A stretch of 64,000 bases of DNA from Nectonema munidae (GCA_030549495.1 JAUIRK010000734.1:310001-374000); one strand, 5' to 3'; numbered from the stretch's first letter, positions 46,149-58,793 are shown. Notes: generated from the sequence alone by a model not told the origin. A program made the numbers and translations.

Positions 46149-48445
46149 AGTTGGTCTTAAAAATAAATGGTTTTGACAGAAAGTATATAAGTAAAAGAGC
46201 TGAAACTATACATTATGAAAATACACACTATAAAATTTTCCTTTCTAGAAGCAAATTCGATCAACATCGGAAACAAGAGCTAAAGAAGATCATAAAATAA
46301 GGTGATGAGGATTGAGGAGTATAATGAACTATTATAAAACCAAAGTGAAAGAAGAAAATAAATAGGGTGCGCGGGCCCTGAATACAATTTTCACTTGGAT
46401 ATAACAATTTTGAACTGACCACTAACGGCTATAGATAGTGTTTGATTATCTGTTTTCAAATATCTGTGTTACTTTATCTATTTCTCAGCATTCTTAATTT
46501 ATCAACTTAAAACTATTTATCATGAATCTTTTCCAAGTTTTGCATCAAAATCGTATCAGTTACCTATCACTATGTAAATCCTCAGTAAAAAACGAGCAAG
46601 AATATTTCAATTCTTAGTAATTAATTTATATCTCTACTTTAGCAAACATCAGATTAAAAATAGTTTCTTTACCAAAGTGATACCGCTTTCCTCAAACATT
46701 TATTTGTTTTCTAGTCGAAACACTTTCAATAATCTTTAGCGTTGATAACTTCAGTAACAAAGCTGCTTGTCATTGAATGTATTCAAATATATCAAAAAAT
46801 TCCTACTTTGCAGATTCTCATCACTTATCGCTGTAGCTTTTGGAACGCTTCAATCGCGATAAGTGAGACATGTTTGTAATGGAAAATTAGAGAAAGTTTC
46901 GGTGGATGAAAATCGATCAGTTTTGTTAAAATACTAACAAAAAGAGGTCAAGTTTTGAAAAGTTAATTTAATCAAAAATTTTGAGGAAATTTATAAAATT
47001 TAGGAAAATGAAAAAATGAATCAAACTTCCAGAGAATCAAAGTGCCTGGAAACTTTGATTTTCAAGTTAATAGTGTAACTTACATTTAGGATGCTACGAA
47101 AATAGTCTCAACGAATCAAAAATTATAAAAAGACATTTAAGAAGTTTAGAGCATCAAAAGCCGACAATAGAAACTCAATAGAGATCATTTATGTGATACA
47201 AGAAGCCAAAACGATCAACTAGAACTTTTAAAATTGCAATATTGTTCTGTTAGATATTAAAAAAATTTGAAAAGCCGAATCGTCTTCGCGCCGAATTGTC
47301 CCTGGACAAAAATCTTCTGAAACGTGAGAAAATATTAAGAAATTTGTGAAATGTTAATAAAGAGAATGTACACCAAATTTATTTTTTATTTTTCCTTAAA
47401 ATTTATGAGGAAATTAAATGTGAAGAATGTAGAAGCAAGTGGGCGTGGAGAGAAACGTTTGGTATTAAGAGATGTAAGCGATGGTAAAAAGGGTGACAGC
47501 TATTGGTCTCTAAGTTTCAATCATATTAAAATGTAAAGATTTTTTATTTTTCATCAAATATAAGTAAACAATAAAAGGGATAATTTTATCGAGTCTCATG
47601 TGTATTTTCTCAAAATTCAAGAAGTTTAAAACCCTTGAAGTCTCAAGAGAGAAGTGAAAAATCTGGGGACTAGAGAAAGCCTTATCTTTAACCATTTGAT
47701 GATTTTAGGACTAATCGTCTGCTTTCTTTTTCAGTGGAATTTTATATATCCAAAGCAAGGGACTTTAATTTTTTGGGCAATGCTTTTGGACTGGTCCCCA
47801 AAGTGTTGGCAAAAACAATCATAATGATCACTACTTACCTAAAGAGATGAGAACATTGAGAAGATGAGTAGTAGTTGTTATTATTGCACTGAACTATGAT
47901 GATCATGATAATGATAAAGTGAAATGGGGGAATTCACTTGTAAATCATACGAACAAAGTGGATGGAGATGATATTGTCGTCTTCTCTTATACTAAGTGAT
48001 CATTTCTTCGAAAGAGCAAATAGATCGTAGATTTAATGAAGGTTATGATTAGTGCCATCACTTGCCCTCACTCATCAAGCACAGAAAAATCTTTCATAAT
48101 CATGATGATGAATCCAAGTAATTCATCAATAAAATACATTATGTTATACATGCGTATGCTTTTATTTATACACACAAAAGATTAGAAAAGAGTAGTTATA
48201 GATTTTATATGTAATGCGCTCAAAATTACAATGGAATATTTTTATAAATCATGTATAATAAATATTATTGAAACATCTTTTAACTTTGTTATATTTCGCT
48301 CTCATTATTCCTTGAGAATATTAGGGCGAGGATGCCGAAATCTTTAAATCCTATCTTTGCAACGCTTTCATCATTTCCTTCATTGTTCATCTATAGAAGG
48401 GAGAAAGACGTGCTAAGATCACAATAAATCAGTGCTCTTTTTAGT
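46149..48445. other. No recognisable gene
   Basis: AT-rich. Contains one copy of the dispersed AAATAAATAGGGTGCGCGGG phrase at about 46361 that is also in the insertion at 24.97 kb. No coding region supported. Confidence 0.45.
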
Positions 48446-48740
48446 GCTGTGGTAGCCAACCATTTTTTGTGGTCGCCAAGACCTCCAAATAAAAACATTG
48501 TCAACTTTTAATTCTTGGTCGAGGGATAGTGGATAATTTCTTATCCATTTTTAACAAAGATAAATGAAGAAAAGTACAAAAAAGAGAGACCCAAAAAAAT
48601 TAATTTTGATATCTTAGACAGAGAGAGAAGAAAAAATTGAACGATTGATTTATTATCTTAGTGCTTTTGTCCTACAATAGTATATACGCTATTTTCATTT
48701 TAAATGCATCCCATCATTTCTTCTATTTTTCGAACGCTTT
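48446..48740. repeat. Left end of a hAT family, solo
   Basis: CTGTGGTAGCCAACCATTTT followed by GTGGTCGCCAAGACCTC is a decayed CAGTGGTTCCCAACC-type hAT terminus. The next 250 bp match the left part of the hAT element at 58794-59220 (for example AAAAACATTGTCAACT and AATTTCTTATCCATTTTTAA). The remainder of the element is absent. Confidence 0.65.
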
Positions 48741-49010
48741 TCCTACATTTTATTGGTTAATTAAACATAAGATATGGCTATTCTACATATTTTTAAATAT
48801 TATCATTATACCAAATACAACTTCGGAAATTATCTAAAAGAACCAAACCAATAAAAACCAAAACAACAAAAAGGATAAAATAAAAAGAAAATAAAAATGG
48901 ACATTAATTACTTATATTCTCTTGATGTGATAAGTTAAAAAAAATTGATGAAGAAAAATTGAAGTAAAATTATGTAATGAAGAACAGCGGGTATCATCGT
49001 GTTGTGAATT
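48741..49010. other. No recognisable gene
   Basis: AT-rich sequence leading into the microsatellite. Confidence 0.5.
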
Positions 49011-50049
<1,039 letters not shown>

Positions 50050-50302
50050 CCTAATAGCGACAACTGTGTCGAGAAATGAAATGAGCATGATTCATTTTGT
50101 ATAAAAATATACATTTCATTTAAAATATGAATAATATTCTTGGATACAATTTTCAGACATAAACCTCAAATTTGACTGACACTTTCAGAAATTTTCCAAC
50201 CCTAATAGCGACAACTGAGTCGAGAAATGAAATGAGCATGATCGATCTGGTATAAAAATTAGTTTTATTTAAAATTTGAAAATTTGTGTGTGTGTGTGTG
50301 TT
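50050..50302. repeat. 151-bp tandem duplication beside the microsatellite
   Basis: CTAATAGCGACAACTGTGTC starts at 50051, immediately after the ATG array, and recurs as CTAATAGCGACAACTGAGTC at 50202. Similarity continues through GAGAAATGAAATGAGCATGA and beyond. The second copy runs into a (TG)n tract at about 50286-50302. Confidence 0.85.
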
Positions 50303-50802
50303 TCTAAGCAATTTTTGACAACTGACTTTCTAACTTTACATGACTAAAAGATAAAGATAAAAACTTGGAACAAAATAAAACTAATGTAAATATGAAAGAA
50401 CAATTTATAAAAGTTGCATTTGAAATGGCAGAGAAGTGGTCAAATTCAAACACTGAATTTAAAAATCCAGTAGTTTGCAGTAAAAAAAACTAAAGAACAA
50501 AGGCTCACTCGTAATTGCTTTATGTTTTGTGAAATCTCAAGCAAGTAAAGCAGACATTCATTAAAAATATCTGCAATTCTTAACTCTTTTTGATATTCCT
50601 TTTTACAAGAATACTTTTATGTAATGATTAGATTACAATAATTACAAAACTTCAACATCAAATGAAGGACTTGCTATTATTGTATAAATTTTTCATTTTA
50701 CTTAAATTCAAATGGGGTGAATTCATTTATTTCATATATTTCAGTGCGTAATGATAAAAAATTTTAAAAGCAAGAATATTTAGATATTACAAGTTTATAA
50801 GG
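50303..50802. other. No recognisable gene
   Basis: AT-rich, nothing supported. Confidence 0.5.
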
Positions 50803-51004
50803 TTTAGGGTGAAGCTGGAGCCCCTTAAAAATTTGTATTTTAATTTTACACTTCTACCTTTTTGCTATGGTGGGGGCTTATTGAAAAGAATAAGTGTGCT
50901 GCATTAAATAAAAAAACCTGAGGTTAATTAGGTGTAGCAATAAACAATCTAAAATTCATCTATTTTTAAAGAATGTCTATTTCAATATTTTTAGGTATTT
51001 ATAG

Positions 51005-51370
51005 GTATCGACACCAGGAGCTCTGGCAAATCTTTTTTTTTACTTGATGAATCTGTAACATCTGAAAACAAGATCATCACAGGATGCCGATTAGCGACGA
51101 CTAGACGACAAGTGTTGATGTCATTCTTAGCCTATAAAAAGGACCTCAGAGAAGCTGATATGTATAAACAATGTAAAGTTGTCAGAGAGGCAGCAAATAA
51201 AGTTACCAAAGAAGTTTTGCGCCACTACCAAAGAGCAGGAATAAAAACTATACAAGATCACAAAAGGGCTGAAAAGATTGAATCAATATTTTGAAATTAT
51301 AAATCAATGATGAAACTTAATCAAGACAAAAACGTGAACAAAGCCCAAAAGTTATAAAGTTCAAAAAAGA
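51005..51370 (+). pseudogene. Family X copy 1, N-terminal region
   Basis: Reads GCRLATTRRQVLMSFLAYKK, then DMYKQCKVVREAANKVTKEV, LRHYQRAGIKTIQDHKRAEK and, after a stop, NYKSMMKLNQDKN. Predicted mostly helical. The blocks VV..A..VTKEVL.HY..AGI.TI resemble what I recall of the start of a widely dispersed invertebrate repeat protein. One stop and one frame change separate it from the next block. Function unknown. Confidence 0.5.
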
Positions 51371-51383
51371 ACAAGAAAAAACG

Positions 51384-52094
51384 ATGATTTTTTGGCCGCG
51401 GACAATAATGAAGGAACTAGAAACGAAAAAAAGTAGACCAAACATTAAAAAAGAAGAAAGAGAGGCTCTTGAAAGTGACATCAAGTTTTTGCAGAGTATG
51501 ACATCAGATAGGGCAACATCATACACAACTGAAGACAAAGTGTACGAATCAATTATAGCATTCAGAGACAAGAGAATGCTTCCTACTGAGAAGCAAAAAC
51601 AATTGTACATGGCATCAGCAACTAGAACAGATAATGAATTTAGTATGGTGGAGTCAACTGATGATTCAGATGTTAGTGACACAGATGTAGCAATCAATGA
51701 GTCCAAACGAAAACATCGGCGAATCAACACAGGCGTTGATGTTCACATACCACCTGATATTCTTAGGAACGATATTGTGCAGTCTACCGCCATTTACTAC
51801 AACAAATTTAAATCAGGGGTAGATGCTGCTAATAGGATGATAAGAAACTACAGATCATACAAACCATGTAGAAGATGGCCTTTAACAGCATTCTGTAATT
51901 ATTTAGACATTACTTGTCTTAACACATGGATTGTATCACGATACAACTTACCCGAAAATTTTCCGAACTCTAAACAAAGTGGTAAAAAATTTTTTATAAA
52001 AAATCTTTGTTTTCGTCTGGCTGAAGAATGCATGAAAGTGAGAGCAACAATTCTTGAACTTCCTATACAAATTAAGTTTTTATTATCTTTTTAG
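51384..52094 (+). CDS. In-frame chimera: family X N-terminus fused to piggyBac C-terminus
   Basis: 236 codons without a stop. Residues 1-135 are family X: FWPRTIMKE, then SDIKFLQSMTSDRATSYTTE, and HIPPDILRND; copy 3 has VFWPNNI, DINFIKSMMTERAASY and LFVPHDILKS at the same spacing. From about residue 136 (nt 51789) it becomes a piggyBac transposase: YYNKFKSGVDAANRMIRNYR (third catalytic Asp), CRRWPLTAFCNYLDITCLNT, and LAEECMKVRA. The first two catalytic Asp regions are absent, so transposase activity is not expected. The first codon is just the upstream frame boundary. Expression is unknown. The junction could be a recombination scar or an exon-fusion-like event. Confidence 0.65.
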   Translation: MIFWPRTIMKELETKKSRPNIKKEEREALESDIKFLQSMTSDRATSYTTEDKVYESIIAFRDKRMLPTEKQKQLYMASATRTDNEFSMVESTDDSDVSDTDVAINESKRKHRRINTGVDVHIPPDILRNDIVQSTAIYYNKFKSGVDAANRMIRNYRSYKPCRRWPLTAFCNYLDITCLNTWIVSRYNLPENFPNSKQSGKKFFIKNLCFRLAEECMKVRATILELPIQIKFLLSF

Positions 52095-52215
52095 GGGTTT
52101 GCTATATATGTTTGAGTAAAAGAAATAAAACAACAAGAACTTGTTCTAAGTGTTCTCCTTTCATCTGCAAAAACGATTCAAAAACTGCCTGCTCAAGCTG
52201 TATATGAAAAATTTT
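52095..52215 (+). pseudogene. piggyBac Cys-rich tail following the chimera
   Basis: After the stop of the chimera the same subfamily's zinc-binding tail continues: CLSKRNKTTRTCSKCSPFIC and CSSCI with a stop near 52209. CxxC...C....C..C is the piggyBac C-terminal finger. So the piggyBac part reaches its natural end, and only its 5' half is missing. Confidence 0.7.
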
Positions 52216-52519
52216 TTTTAATACTCTTTTATAAAAAGTAAATAAAATTTAATTCTATTTTTTTACTTAGTTTCTAATATAAAATTTTTTCAAAGGTTTA
52301 TATTTTAAAGTGCCCGCCCGTATACAATATTAGATTAACGCCATCTATAATTTTGTTGCTAACTTTGTGAATGTAATCAAAATTTTAAGTAGTAATAATA
52401 ATTTTTTCCATATTTTTTTCTTTAATCGATCCACTGGTTGTTTTTGGAAATTTACGTTTACTTCATATGGTGTTCGTTCATTGAAAGTTTCCTATAAAAT
52501 GCAAAAATACCTGTGTCGA

Positions 52520-52748
52520 GGAGAAAATGCACGGGGTTGCGAGAGTTAATGATAGTGCTGAGCGTGGAGTGAAACTTGGGAGTGATTTCCTGCCTGCTGC
52601 TAAGATAGAAAAACGGTATCAAAACGTGCTACAGGTGGCAGAGAATGTCAGAAAGCGTGTGCCAAATCAACGCAAACGCCATGCTGAACCTGAAAATAAA
52701 ACCTGGTTTTTGCATCTGTATTGCAGACTATCAAATATCAATAAATGA
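52520..52748 (+). pseudogene. Family X copy 1, C-terminal block
   Basis: Reads GVARVNDSAERGVKLGSDFL, then YQNVLQVAENVRKRVPNQRK and RHAEPENKTWFL before a stop at 52748. Copy 3 ends with MVDRGLKLCTDYIPL, QQVLQVVQNSRDALPNQRKR and NNWFLKD, a clear paralogue. PNQRKR followed shortly by WFL marks the family C-terminus. The middle ~400 residues present in copies 2 and 3 are missing here and their place is taken by the piggyBac piece. Confidence 0.7.
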
Positions 52749-53151
52749 TTCATGATTCTTACTTTGTGTTCTAAATTTATGCATCAGTCTCATAATTTGC
52801 TTGCTAATAATAAACATGTTATTCTTTAATTGTAATTGTTTAATTTATAATTGTATTATTTTGTTGTATTATAAAATAATTGTATTATTTTGTTGTTTAC
52901 AGGTTATTGTTATAATTGTTTTTAAATTTTTAAAATAACTTTTGTGATAAAAATAAATATTTTAATGAAGTAAAAAAAATAATATAGCATTATGTGATAT
53001 TCATCACACTGCTACACCTAAATGATGCTCAATTTAGTTATAACTCCGCCCAGTATTAGTAATACATATGTGTTCTTACTAAGAAAAAAAGGTAAGCTTA
53101 TTTGAATGACAAAGGGGCTACAGCCTCCCCCTAAAGGTTAATATTTTATGT

Positions 53152-53292
53152 TTAAGTTATGGAGAAATGCCAAGCAAAGCAGATGATATCCAAAAAAACG
53201 CAGACGATTTATATTCAAAGTCATTGAAAAAAGCACACGAAAATGAAATTACTTATGTTCCAAAATAGGAACATTGGCCGTAAATGGGTTAA
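53152..53292. mobile_element. TTAA-type MITE, copy 2
   Basis: Lies 15 bp beyond the composite element. TTAA at 53152-53155 and 53289-53292. The right terminus (complement CCCATTTACGGCCAATGTTC) matches copy 3 at 63813; the left terminus is degenerate. It contains GCAGACGATTTATATTCAAA and the inverted repeat ATGTTCCAAAATAGGAACAT (53254-53273), both shared with copy 3. A second such palindrome (ATGTTCCCATATTGGAACAT) lies just outside at 53294-53313. Confidence 0.72.
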
Positions 53293-53313
53293 TATGTTCC
53301 CATATTGGAACAT

Positions 53314-54261
53314 CGGCTGAAAGTGAGGGGAGAGAAAAATGAGGGGACTGAAAAGCCCCCCCCTCCTCCCTCTTTTTCAATAGATGATGCAAAAATGGGT
53401 CGTCAGAAAAAGGGCGTTAAAGGTCAAAATTGCCAAAATTAAAAAATAGGATTTCCTCATCTTCTAATTGCAAATAAAACTAATTAATACAAAATTATAA
53501 ACGTATTTAGATTTTACTTGTAATTACAATGGTAATGAAGCCCATGAAATAAGCATTAATTTGAAATGTTGCACGTAGAATTTTGTTGAATAATTCAAAA
53601 GTTATAAGAAATATAAAAACTTATTTGAACATGCTGAAAACTTGCATTACAGATGTGTACTCAATTGATACGATGACTTGCGAAAAGGTGTGGTAAAATG
53701 CAGGCATTGAGTTGCGAAATCTACTTGCGTTAACATAAAACACTCTCTGCCTTCAAAAAAATCAATAATGCAAACTGAAGACTACGTGCACATAGCATAA
53801 GCCTCCATTTTTACCAAAAATCAATGAACAAGGCTGTTTAGGATGTACACATGTTCACATATATAGGTCGAAATATAATAATAATAATAATAATGAACGG
53901 TTTATGTTATTTGAAAATGGCCTGCGTTGAGCTTTTTTAGTCAACATCTTTCTCATCATATATGAATAACATGTCCTACACGAATTTTAACTAATAACTA
54001 ACACTTAAAAAATGAAATGAAAAATACCTCTATATTTGAGTTCAAATATGGGGGACTTCCAATTCGAAAATTCTGAAAGGTTCCTTTATAATTTTCATTT
54101 TTTACAAAAAAATTTACTAACACAAGAACTATTTTTAAATTAAATTTTGAACTAATTTTTAAATAAAATTGCTAAAATGTAGCGCTCAAAATAGTAGTTT
54201 TAATGAACTTTTAAGAACAAAAAAAGTTTAATTTATTTAAAAACGAAAATTATTCCACAAG
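53314..54261. other. No recognisable gene
   Basis: AT-rich with a C run near 53357-53366 and (ATA)n at about 53876-53893. No coding region seen. Confidence 0.5.
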
Positions 54262-55383
54262 AATTAAAGCTTTGTTGGCACAGAAGGCTCCGGAGGTTCC
54301 CACCAAATGGAGACAGAAGATTATGGGCATTCTGAATTACTATGCCTCCACTCTGCCAGGAAAATTCAGGATTATCTCCACCCTCTACAACTGGGAAGAT
54401 GTGCACAAGCACTCAACACTGGTCCAGATCGCACTACCATACGTAATGAGCGCAATCCTGGTGCCCTGGCCGTTGGTCAACGTCTCGCCTCCACGCGGCC
54501 TGGTTCACGTGGATGCGTCTCTCAAGGCACTGCGTTTCGTCTCAAACCAAGGATCTTGGTCAATTCCTGTCTCCCACAACAACTGGCACATCTCGGAATT
54601 GGAGCTCCTGGCAATCGTGCTTGCACACTTCCTCTGGCCCACCAGAAGAATCTTCTCCGACTCCATGACGGCCATTGGAGCTATCCGCAAGCTGGGAAGC
54701 AGCGCTGGCACACAGGCTATTCTCCTCCTCTGGCTAGAAGCTTCCAGCAAGTGGACTGACTCGCTCCGCGACTCCATCAGCCACATTCGGTCCGAAGACA
54801 ACCCTGCCGACGATCCGTCCCGTAACTGGTCAAAGACTCATAACTTCCAAGTCAGAATCTGAGACGCCACGCTATATATGGACTCCGGTACCTGGAGAGA
54901 CCACTTCCAAAGCTTATGGCGCGCCTTCGAGCAAACAACCTCTAGAAGATTGGCCAGATTCAGACCTGCAGGTCCTGCGCAAGGTCAAGACAATGCCACA
55001 AAGATAGACCCTATCGACTGCCCCAGTGGACTCCCTCATTGGCTGGAGAAACTTGACGACGTGCACGGGCTACGCCCCTCTTGTTAGCACCAAGTAAACA
55101 CCAAGTGTGCTAACCGCCTGACCAATGGAATCTTGGAGCAAGCTTCCGGCGAGTCCTCGACTATATAAAGGAGCAGCCACGCACAGGCCCTCACTCCTTT
55201 TCTTCTCGTTTTCACTCGCATTCCCACCCTCCCAACCCAGAGATGCACTGAAGAACACGCAATACCGTTTTTCAGCCTAAAGGCCAAAGCAACAGCGCGC
55301 AAGATTCTTCGCACACAAGAGCCGCACAAATCTCAGCACGCAAGATTCTTCGCACCTAAGAGCCGCACAAGAGATGGATACCG
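54262..55383 (+). mobile_element. DIRS-like retroelement fossil, RNase H and terminal part
   Basis: Markedly GC-richer than its surroundings. The plus strand carries an RNase H-like region of tyrosine-recombinase (DIRS-type) retroelements: GLVHVDASLKALRF, HISELELLAIVLAHFLW, IFSDSMTAIGAIRKLG and HIRSEDNPADDPSR. Downstream (55084-55380) is a non-coding terminal region with a TATA-like CTATATAAAGG at 55160 and two near-identical units of about 40 bp containing CAAGATTCTTCGCAC. The element is a broken fossil, missing much of its coding part; still readable codons suggest a fairly recent age. Confidence 0.68.
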
Positions 55384-56110
55384 TCAAGCAAAAGCGCTCT
55401 GTTTAAGAGAACAGGCCCCCATAGACAGGCGTGTGAATTGCCAGACTCTCGCTCCCAGCTTGACGCAGAAACAGTTGCGCCACGCCTTTTGGACGCGTAT
55501 TCCGTAAAACGCATCCTTGAGGTCGAGTCTGACCGCCCAATGGAGGTGGCTGGCTATGTGTCGCAGTCTAAAGGGGGCTGTCAACGAGATTGCCGGGGTG
55601 GCAAACAGTTCCTTGGTAAAGCCGATGTCGGCCACCAATCTGGTTTTTCCACTTGCCTTGGGAACCAAGAAGCAGGGGGAAATGATGCGTGGGTGTCTTG
55701 CGGCTTCCAGGACTCCCGTCTGGACCAATTGCGGGAGCACTTGCTGGTTGAGGAACTCCACTTGCTCCCTGGGAGGTGCCGAGAAACGGGAGAATTGGTG
55801 GAAGGGGAGGCCAGAAATCAGCCGGGGCCGGTATCCCCGATGGAGGATCCCCATGAATATGGCGAAGGTCGTGAGGAACTCGGAATGAGGGTGCCGTGAC
55901 TGAGAACGATACGTTCTGTGGCAGGGTCATGAGCCTCGCCGATGCGGAGTATGACTTTAGCAGCTTGGTGCAAGAGGCGACATCGATGATTGACTGAATC
56001 TGATCCTCATCGGGGTCCGGGCAGGGGTTGTCCACTGGGTCGAAAGACATGATTTGCGAGAATATGCGCTTCCAAAGCTTCTTTCTAAAAAGATCTACAA
56101 ATAACGACAT
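55384..56110 (-). mobile_element. DIRS-like retroelement fossil, reverse transcriptase part
   Basis: Opposite in orientation to the preceding piece and abutting it. The minus strand carries an N-terminal Pro/Ser-rich region and the start of a reverse transcriptase with SPCFLVPKASGKTRLVADIG and AVRLDLKDAFYGIRVQ, in the form used by DIRS-type elements. It is truncated and broken. Head-to-head placement with the RNase H piece shows either inversion or two separate insertions of the same family. Confidence 0.68.
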
Positions 56111-57129
56111 CCATGTTTTTATAATATGTGAAACATAAATTAACTGGCAAAAATTTGTTAGTTTCTTCTAAAAATGAAAAATGAAAGAACTATATAGTAA
56201 GTGATTAATGCAAACTTAAAATTAAAACAATATTTGCGTCGCGAATTTCACTTCCAGTAAATATACAGAGCTTGTGGAGAGAAACTGTTTTTCACAAGGA
56301 ATCGAGTTGTTGTTGTTGATGGCGAAGTCAATGATGGTCGTTAATAATCACGATAAAAAAAGCTTAAAAATTATGAAAGAAAAGCATGCAATGAAATTTA
56401 AGAGTATAAAAATGTTAAATTAAAAAAGTAAATTTATCTTCCCCTTTAAAAGAATCGGAAGGGCGAGGATATAAATAAAAAGGCATTTTACACGCATAAA
56501 AATTTTAAAATATCAGTATTATAAATACATTTTATGGAAATGTTAATATGCAAATAAGGATTCAATTTAGGTTTTAAGTACATACATACAAACACATATA
56601 TATAACTTTTTAATTAACAAGGATATTTTTCTTAATTATAAAATAATATCCTAAAGTGTGATTAACATTAAATGGTATTAGGACAAAAGATTTCATTTTT
56701 AATCTCCTGTCATTCATGTTTATTAATCTTCCTGCATTCTCTCATCAGTTACATGATTGACAGAAGTCATTTCATAGAGCCGCCAAAGAGAGAAGTCATT
56801 TCTAGAACCGCTATTTAATGCTGGGATTCATATTATTATAATTCATGTCTCCTGACTTATTTCGGTTGAATAATAAACTTACTAGATTATTATTTCCCAT
56901 TTTTATTACATTATATGTTTTAAGTTCATAACTTTTAAATTGCAATCATTTTTTGCTTTTTGCATTTTTCTCTTAAACAATTATAATGCTTATTTTTTTG
57001 AGAGAAACTCAAAGGACTATAAAATATATTTGTTTAAAGCGCAACTCAAAGAAATGTCCAGGTGTTTTTTGATATTTTTTCAAATTTCCCAATAAAACTC
57101 AGAGAGATTTTTGTTCTTCGTTCAAAGGA
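56111..57129. other. No recognisable gene
   Basis: AT-rich, nothing supported. Confidence 0.5.
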
Positions 57130-57960
57130 CGATGAAATTGAAAAAAATAGTGAATGAAGTGAAAAGATTTGTTGAACACACGCATGGAAGAGAAGGAGAA
57201 GAAATTCATAACTTCACAATGAGTATTAAATGTGAAGCTTCAGATTTAAATCAACAAGCAGAATCTACAAGTATTATTCTTTGACTCATTTGACTTGTAA
57301 TTGAAATATTTTTGGCAGTGTAACATTGCATTATTTTGCCTGTTGAGAAACGTAAAAAGCAACCGTTTAAAAAATCGATAACGAGAAAAATCAGAAGATA
57401 TAAAGAAAGAGAGCCTAATCCCAAAATATCAGTTTTGTTGCGACTGATGAGTACAAGATAACGTTAGAGGGTGAAGAATTTTTGAAGGTTAATTATAAAG
57501 AAAGCAACAACAGAATAATGTTATTACACGAAGAAGTTATTGATCTTCATCCTAAGGTAATCTTCAAAATAGAGCATATTTATGTTGATGAAACTTTTAA
57601 AAAATCACCTCCTATGTTTTATCAAATTTTTACAAAAACATTGTTTTCACAATAAAACATAAAACTTTTCAAAAAATTTATTCACTACTACCAGACAAAA
57701 AAAGTACCTACTGGTAAATCAGATTTTTTTTTCAATTTAATATAATCATTATTATTTGTTTTAATCAGTTAACGATTTTTTTACAGATGCTTAACTCGCA
57801 AATTCCTTACAATAATCCGACAATTTGGGAAATTATAATTTTTTTTTCGAAAGAAGAAAAGCCGAAACTATAAAGAACAAAGCCTCCAAGAAATCGAAAA
57901 AACATAAATTTATATTCATTCCTATCCACGATCTCTACTAATATCTCCGAGGCAAACGCA
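57130..57960 (+). pseudogene. MULE (Mutator-like) transposase relic
   Basis: Plus strand phrases in order: KRFVEHTHGREGEEIHNFTM with SIKCEASDLNQQ (about 57165-57270, the post-zinc-finger H.H region), KIRRYKEREPNPK (57390), then TDEYKITLEGEEFLKVNYKE (57445-57500), HIYVDETFKKSPPMFYQIFT (57577-57637; family DGTFK..P..FYQ.FT, which contains the first catalytic Asp, here VDETF), and NSQIPYNNPTIWEIIIFFSK near the C-terminal (57795-57855). The central catalytic region is deleted. Several breaks; no TIR found. Confidence 0.65.
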
Positions 57961-58793
57961 AAGGAAACTTCAACCAATGAAATAAAGGAAGATTTTAAAT
58001 TAAACTTCGTGAGGAATATTATTTCAATAAAATTTCAAATTGCTTATTCATTTTCAATCAAAGTTTATGTGTTCCTTTTTTTACAACACACTCACGCCAA
58101 CACACAACTACTATGCCTTACATGAAGTAACTGAGTATAATCTCTTAATTGGGTAACGAACGTGAAACTATATTTCTAGTCTTGAAGACGTTGAGATGCA
58201 TGAATGACATGTTGATATTATGTCAATCATATAAGAGTGACAAGAGATTAAAAATGAAACATTTTGTCCTTTGAAATCTTTTGTTCTAGAACCATATTAA
58301 ATATGCTCTTCCGTTTCAGTTTTCACGTCATATCTTTTCCTTTCGATTAGGATTTCCTAAAAAACATAAAAAATAAAATAAAAGGTATTCTTACCTTATT
58401 GGAGGCTTTATTGGTACAAACTTATACACAGTAATTTTTGTTTTCTTTTTACATAACTGTTTTACACACATTTTGTAATGAAAAACTTTATCTAATAGAA
58501 GTTATACAATAAATGTGTTATGAAAAGATAATGCTTGAAATATGTTTCCTGGGTATATTTACAAATCTAAAATGGAGTGCTATATTAGATCCTATCGTCA
58601 CTTAATATTAAAATTAAATATTATATAGTAAAAAGTTGTCATTTAATATTAAATTTAGTATTAACTTTTGAAATATCATAAAAAACTTAAGATAGAAAGA
58701 TATATAAAATAAATTTGCTCTATAATTTTCCCTCTTATTGTCCTATTCCATAACTCTCATTACCTCCTAAAGATCCTGTATTATCGTTTAAAG
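57961..58793. other. No recognisable gene
   Basis: AT-rich, no supported feature. Confidence 0.5.

Larger units (their letters stand above)
50803..53137 (+). mobile_element. TIR-bounded composite element: family X plus piggyBac
   Basis: Inverted ends: left TTTAGGGTGAAGCTGGAGCC (50803) and right complement TTTAGGGGGAGGCTGTAGCC (ends 53137). A second exact inverted pair TTAGGTGTAGCA lies about 125 bp inside on the left (50928-50939) and 113 bp inside on the right (53010-53021), so the termini form one long degenerate TIR. TTAA follows the right end and TTAT precedes the left, so a TTAA target is possible. Inside, in order, are family X N-terminal blocks, an in-frame switch to the piggyBac C-terminus, and the family X C-terminal block. 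Confidence 0.72.

Noticed and set aside
54272-55899. Several overlapping GC-rich frames on both strands
   Set aside because: Only the RNase H-like and reverse transcriptase-like readings have homology; the rest are shadows in GC-rich DNA.
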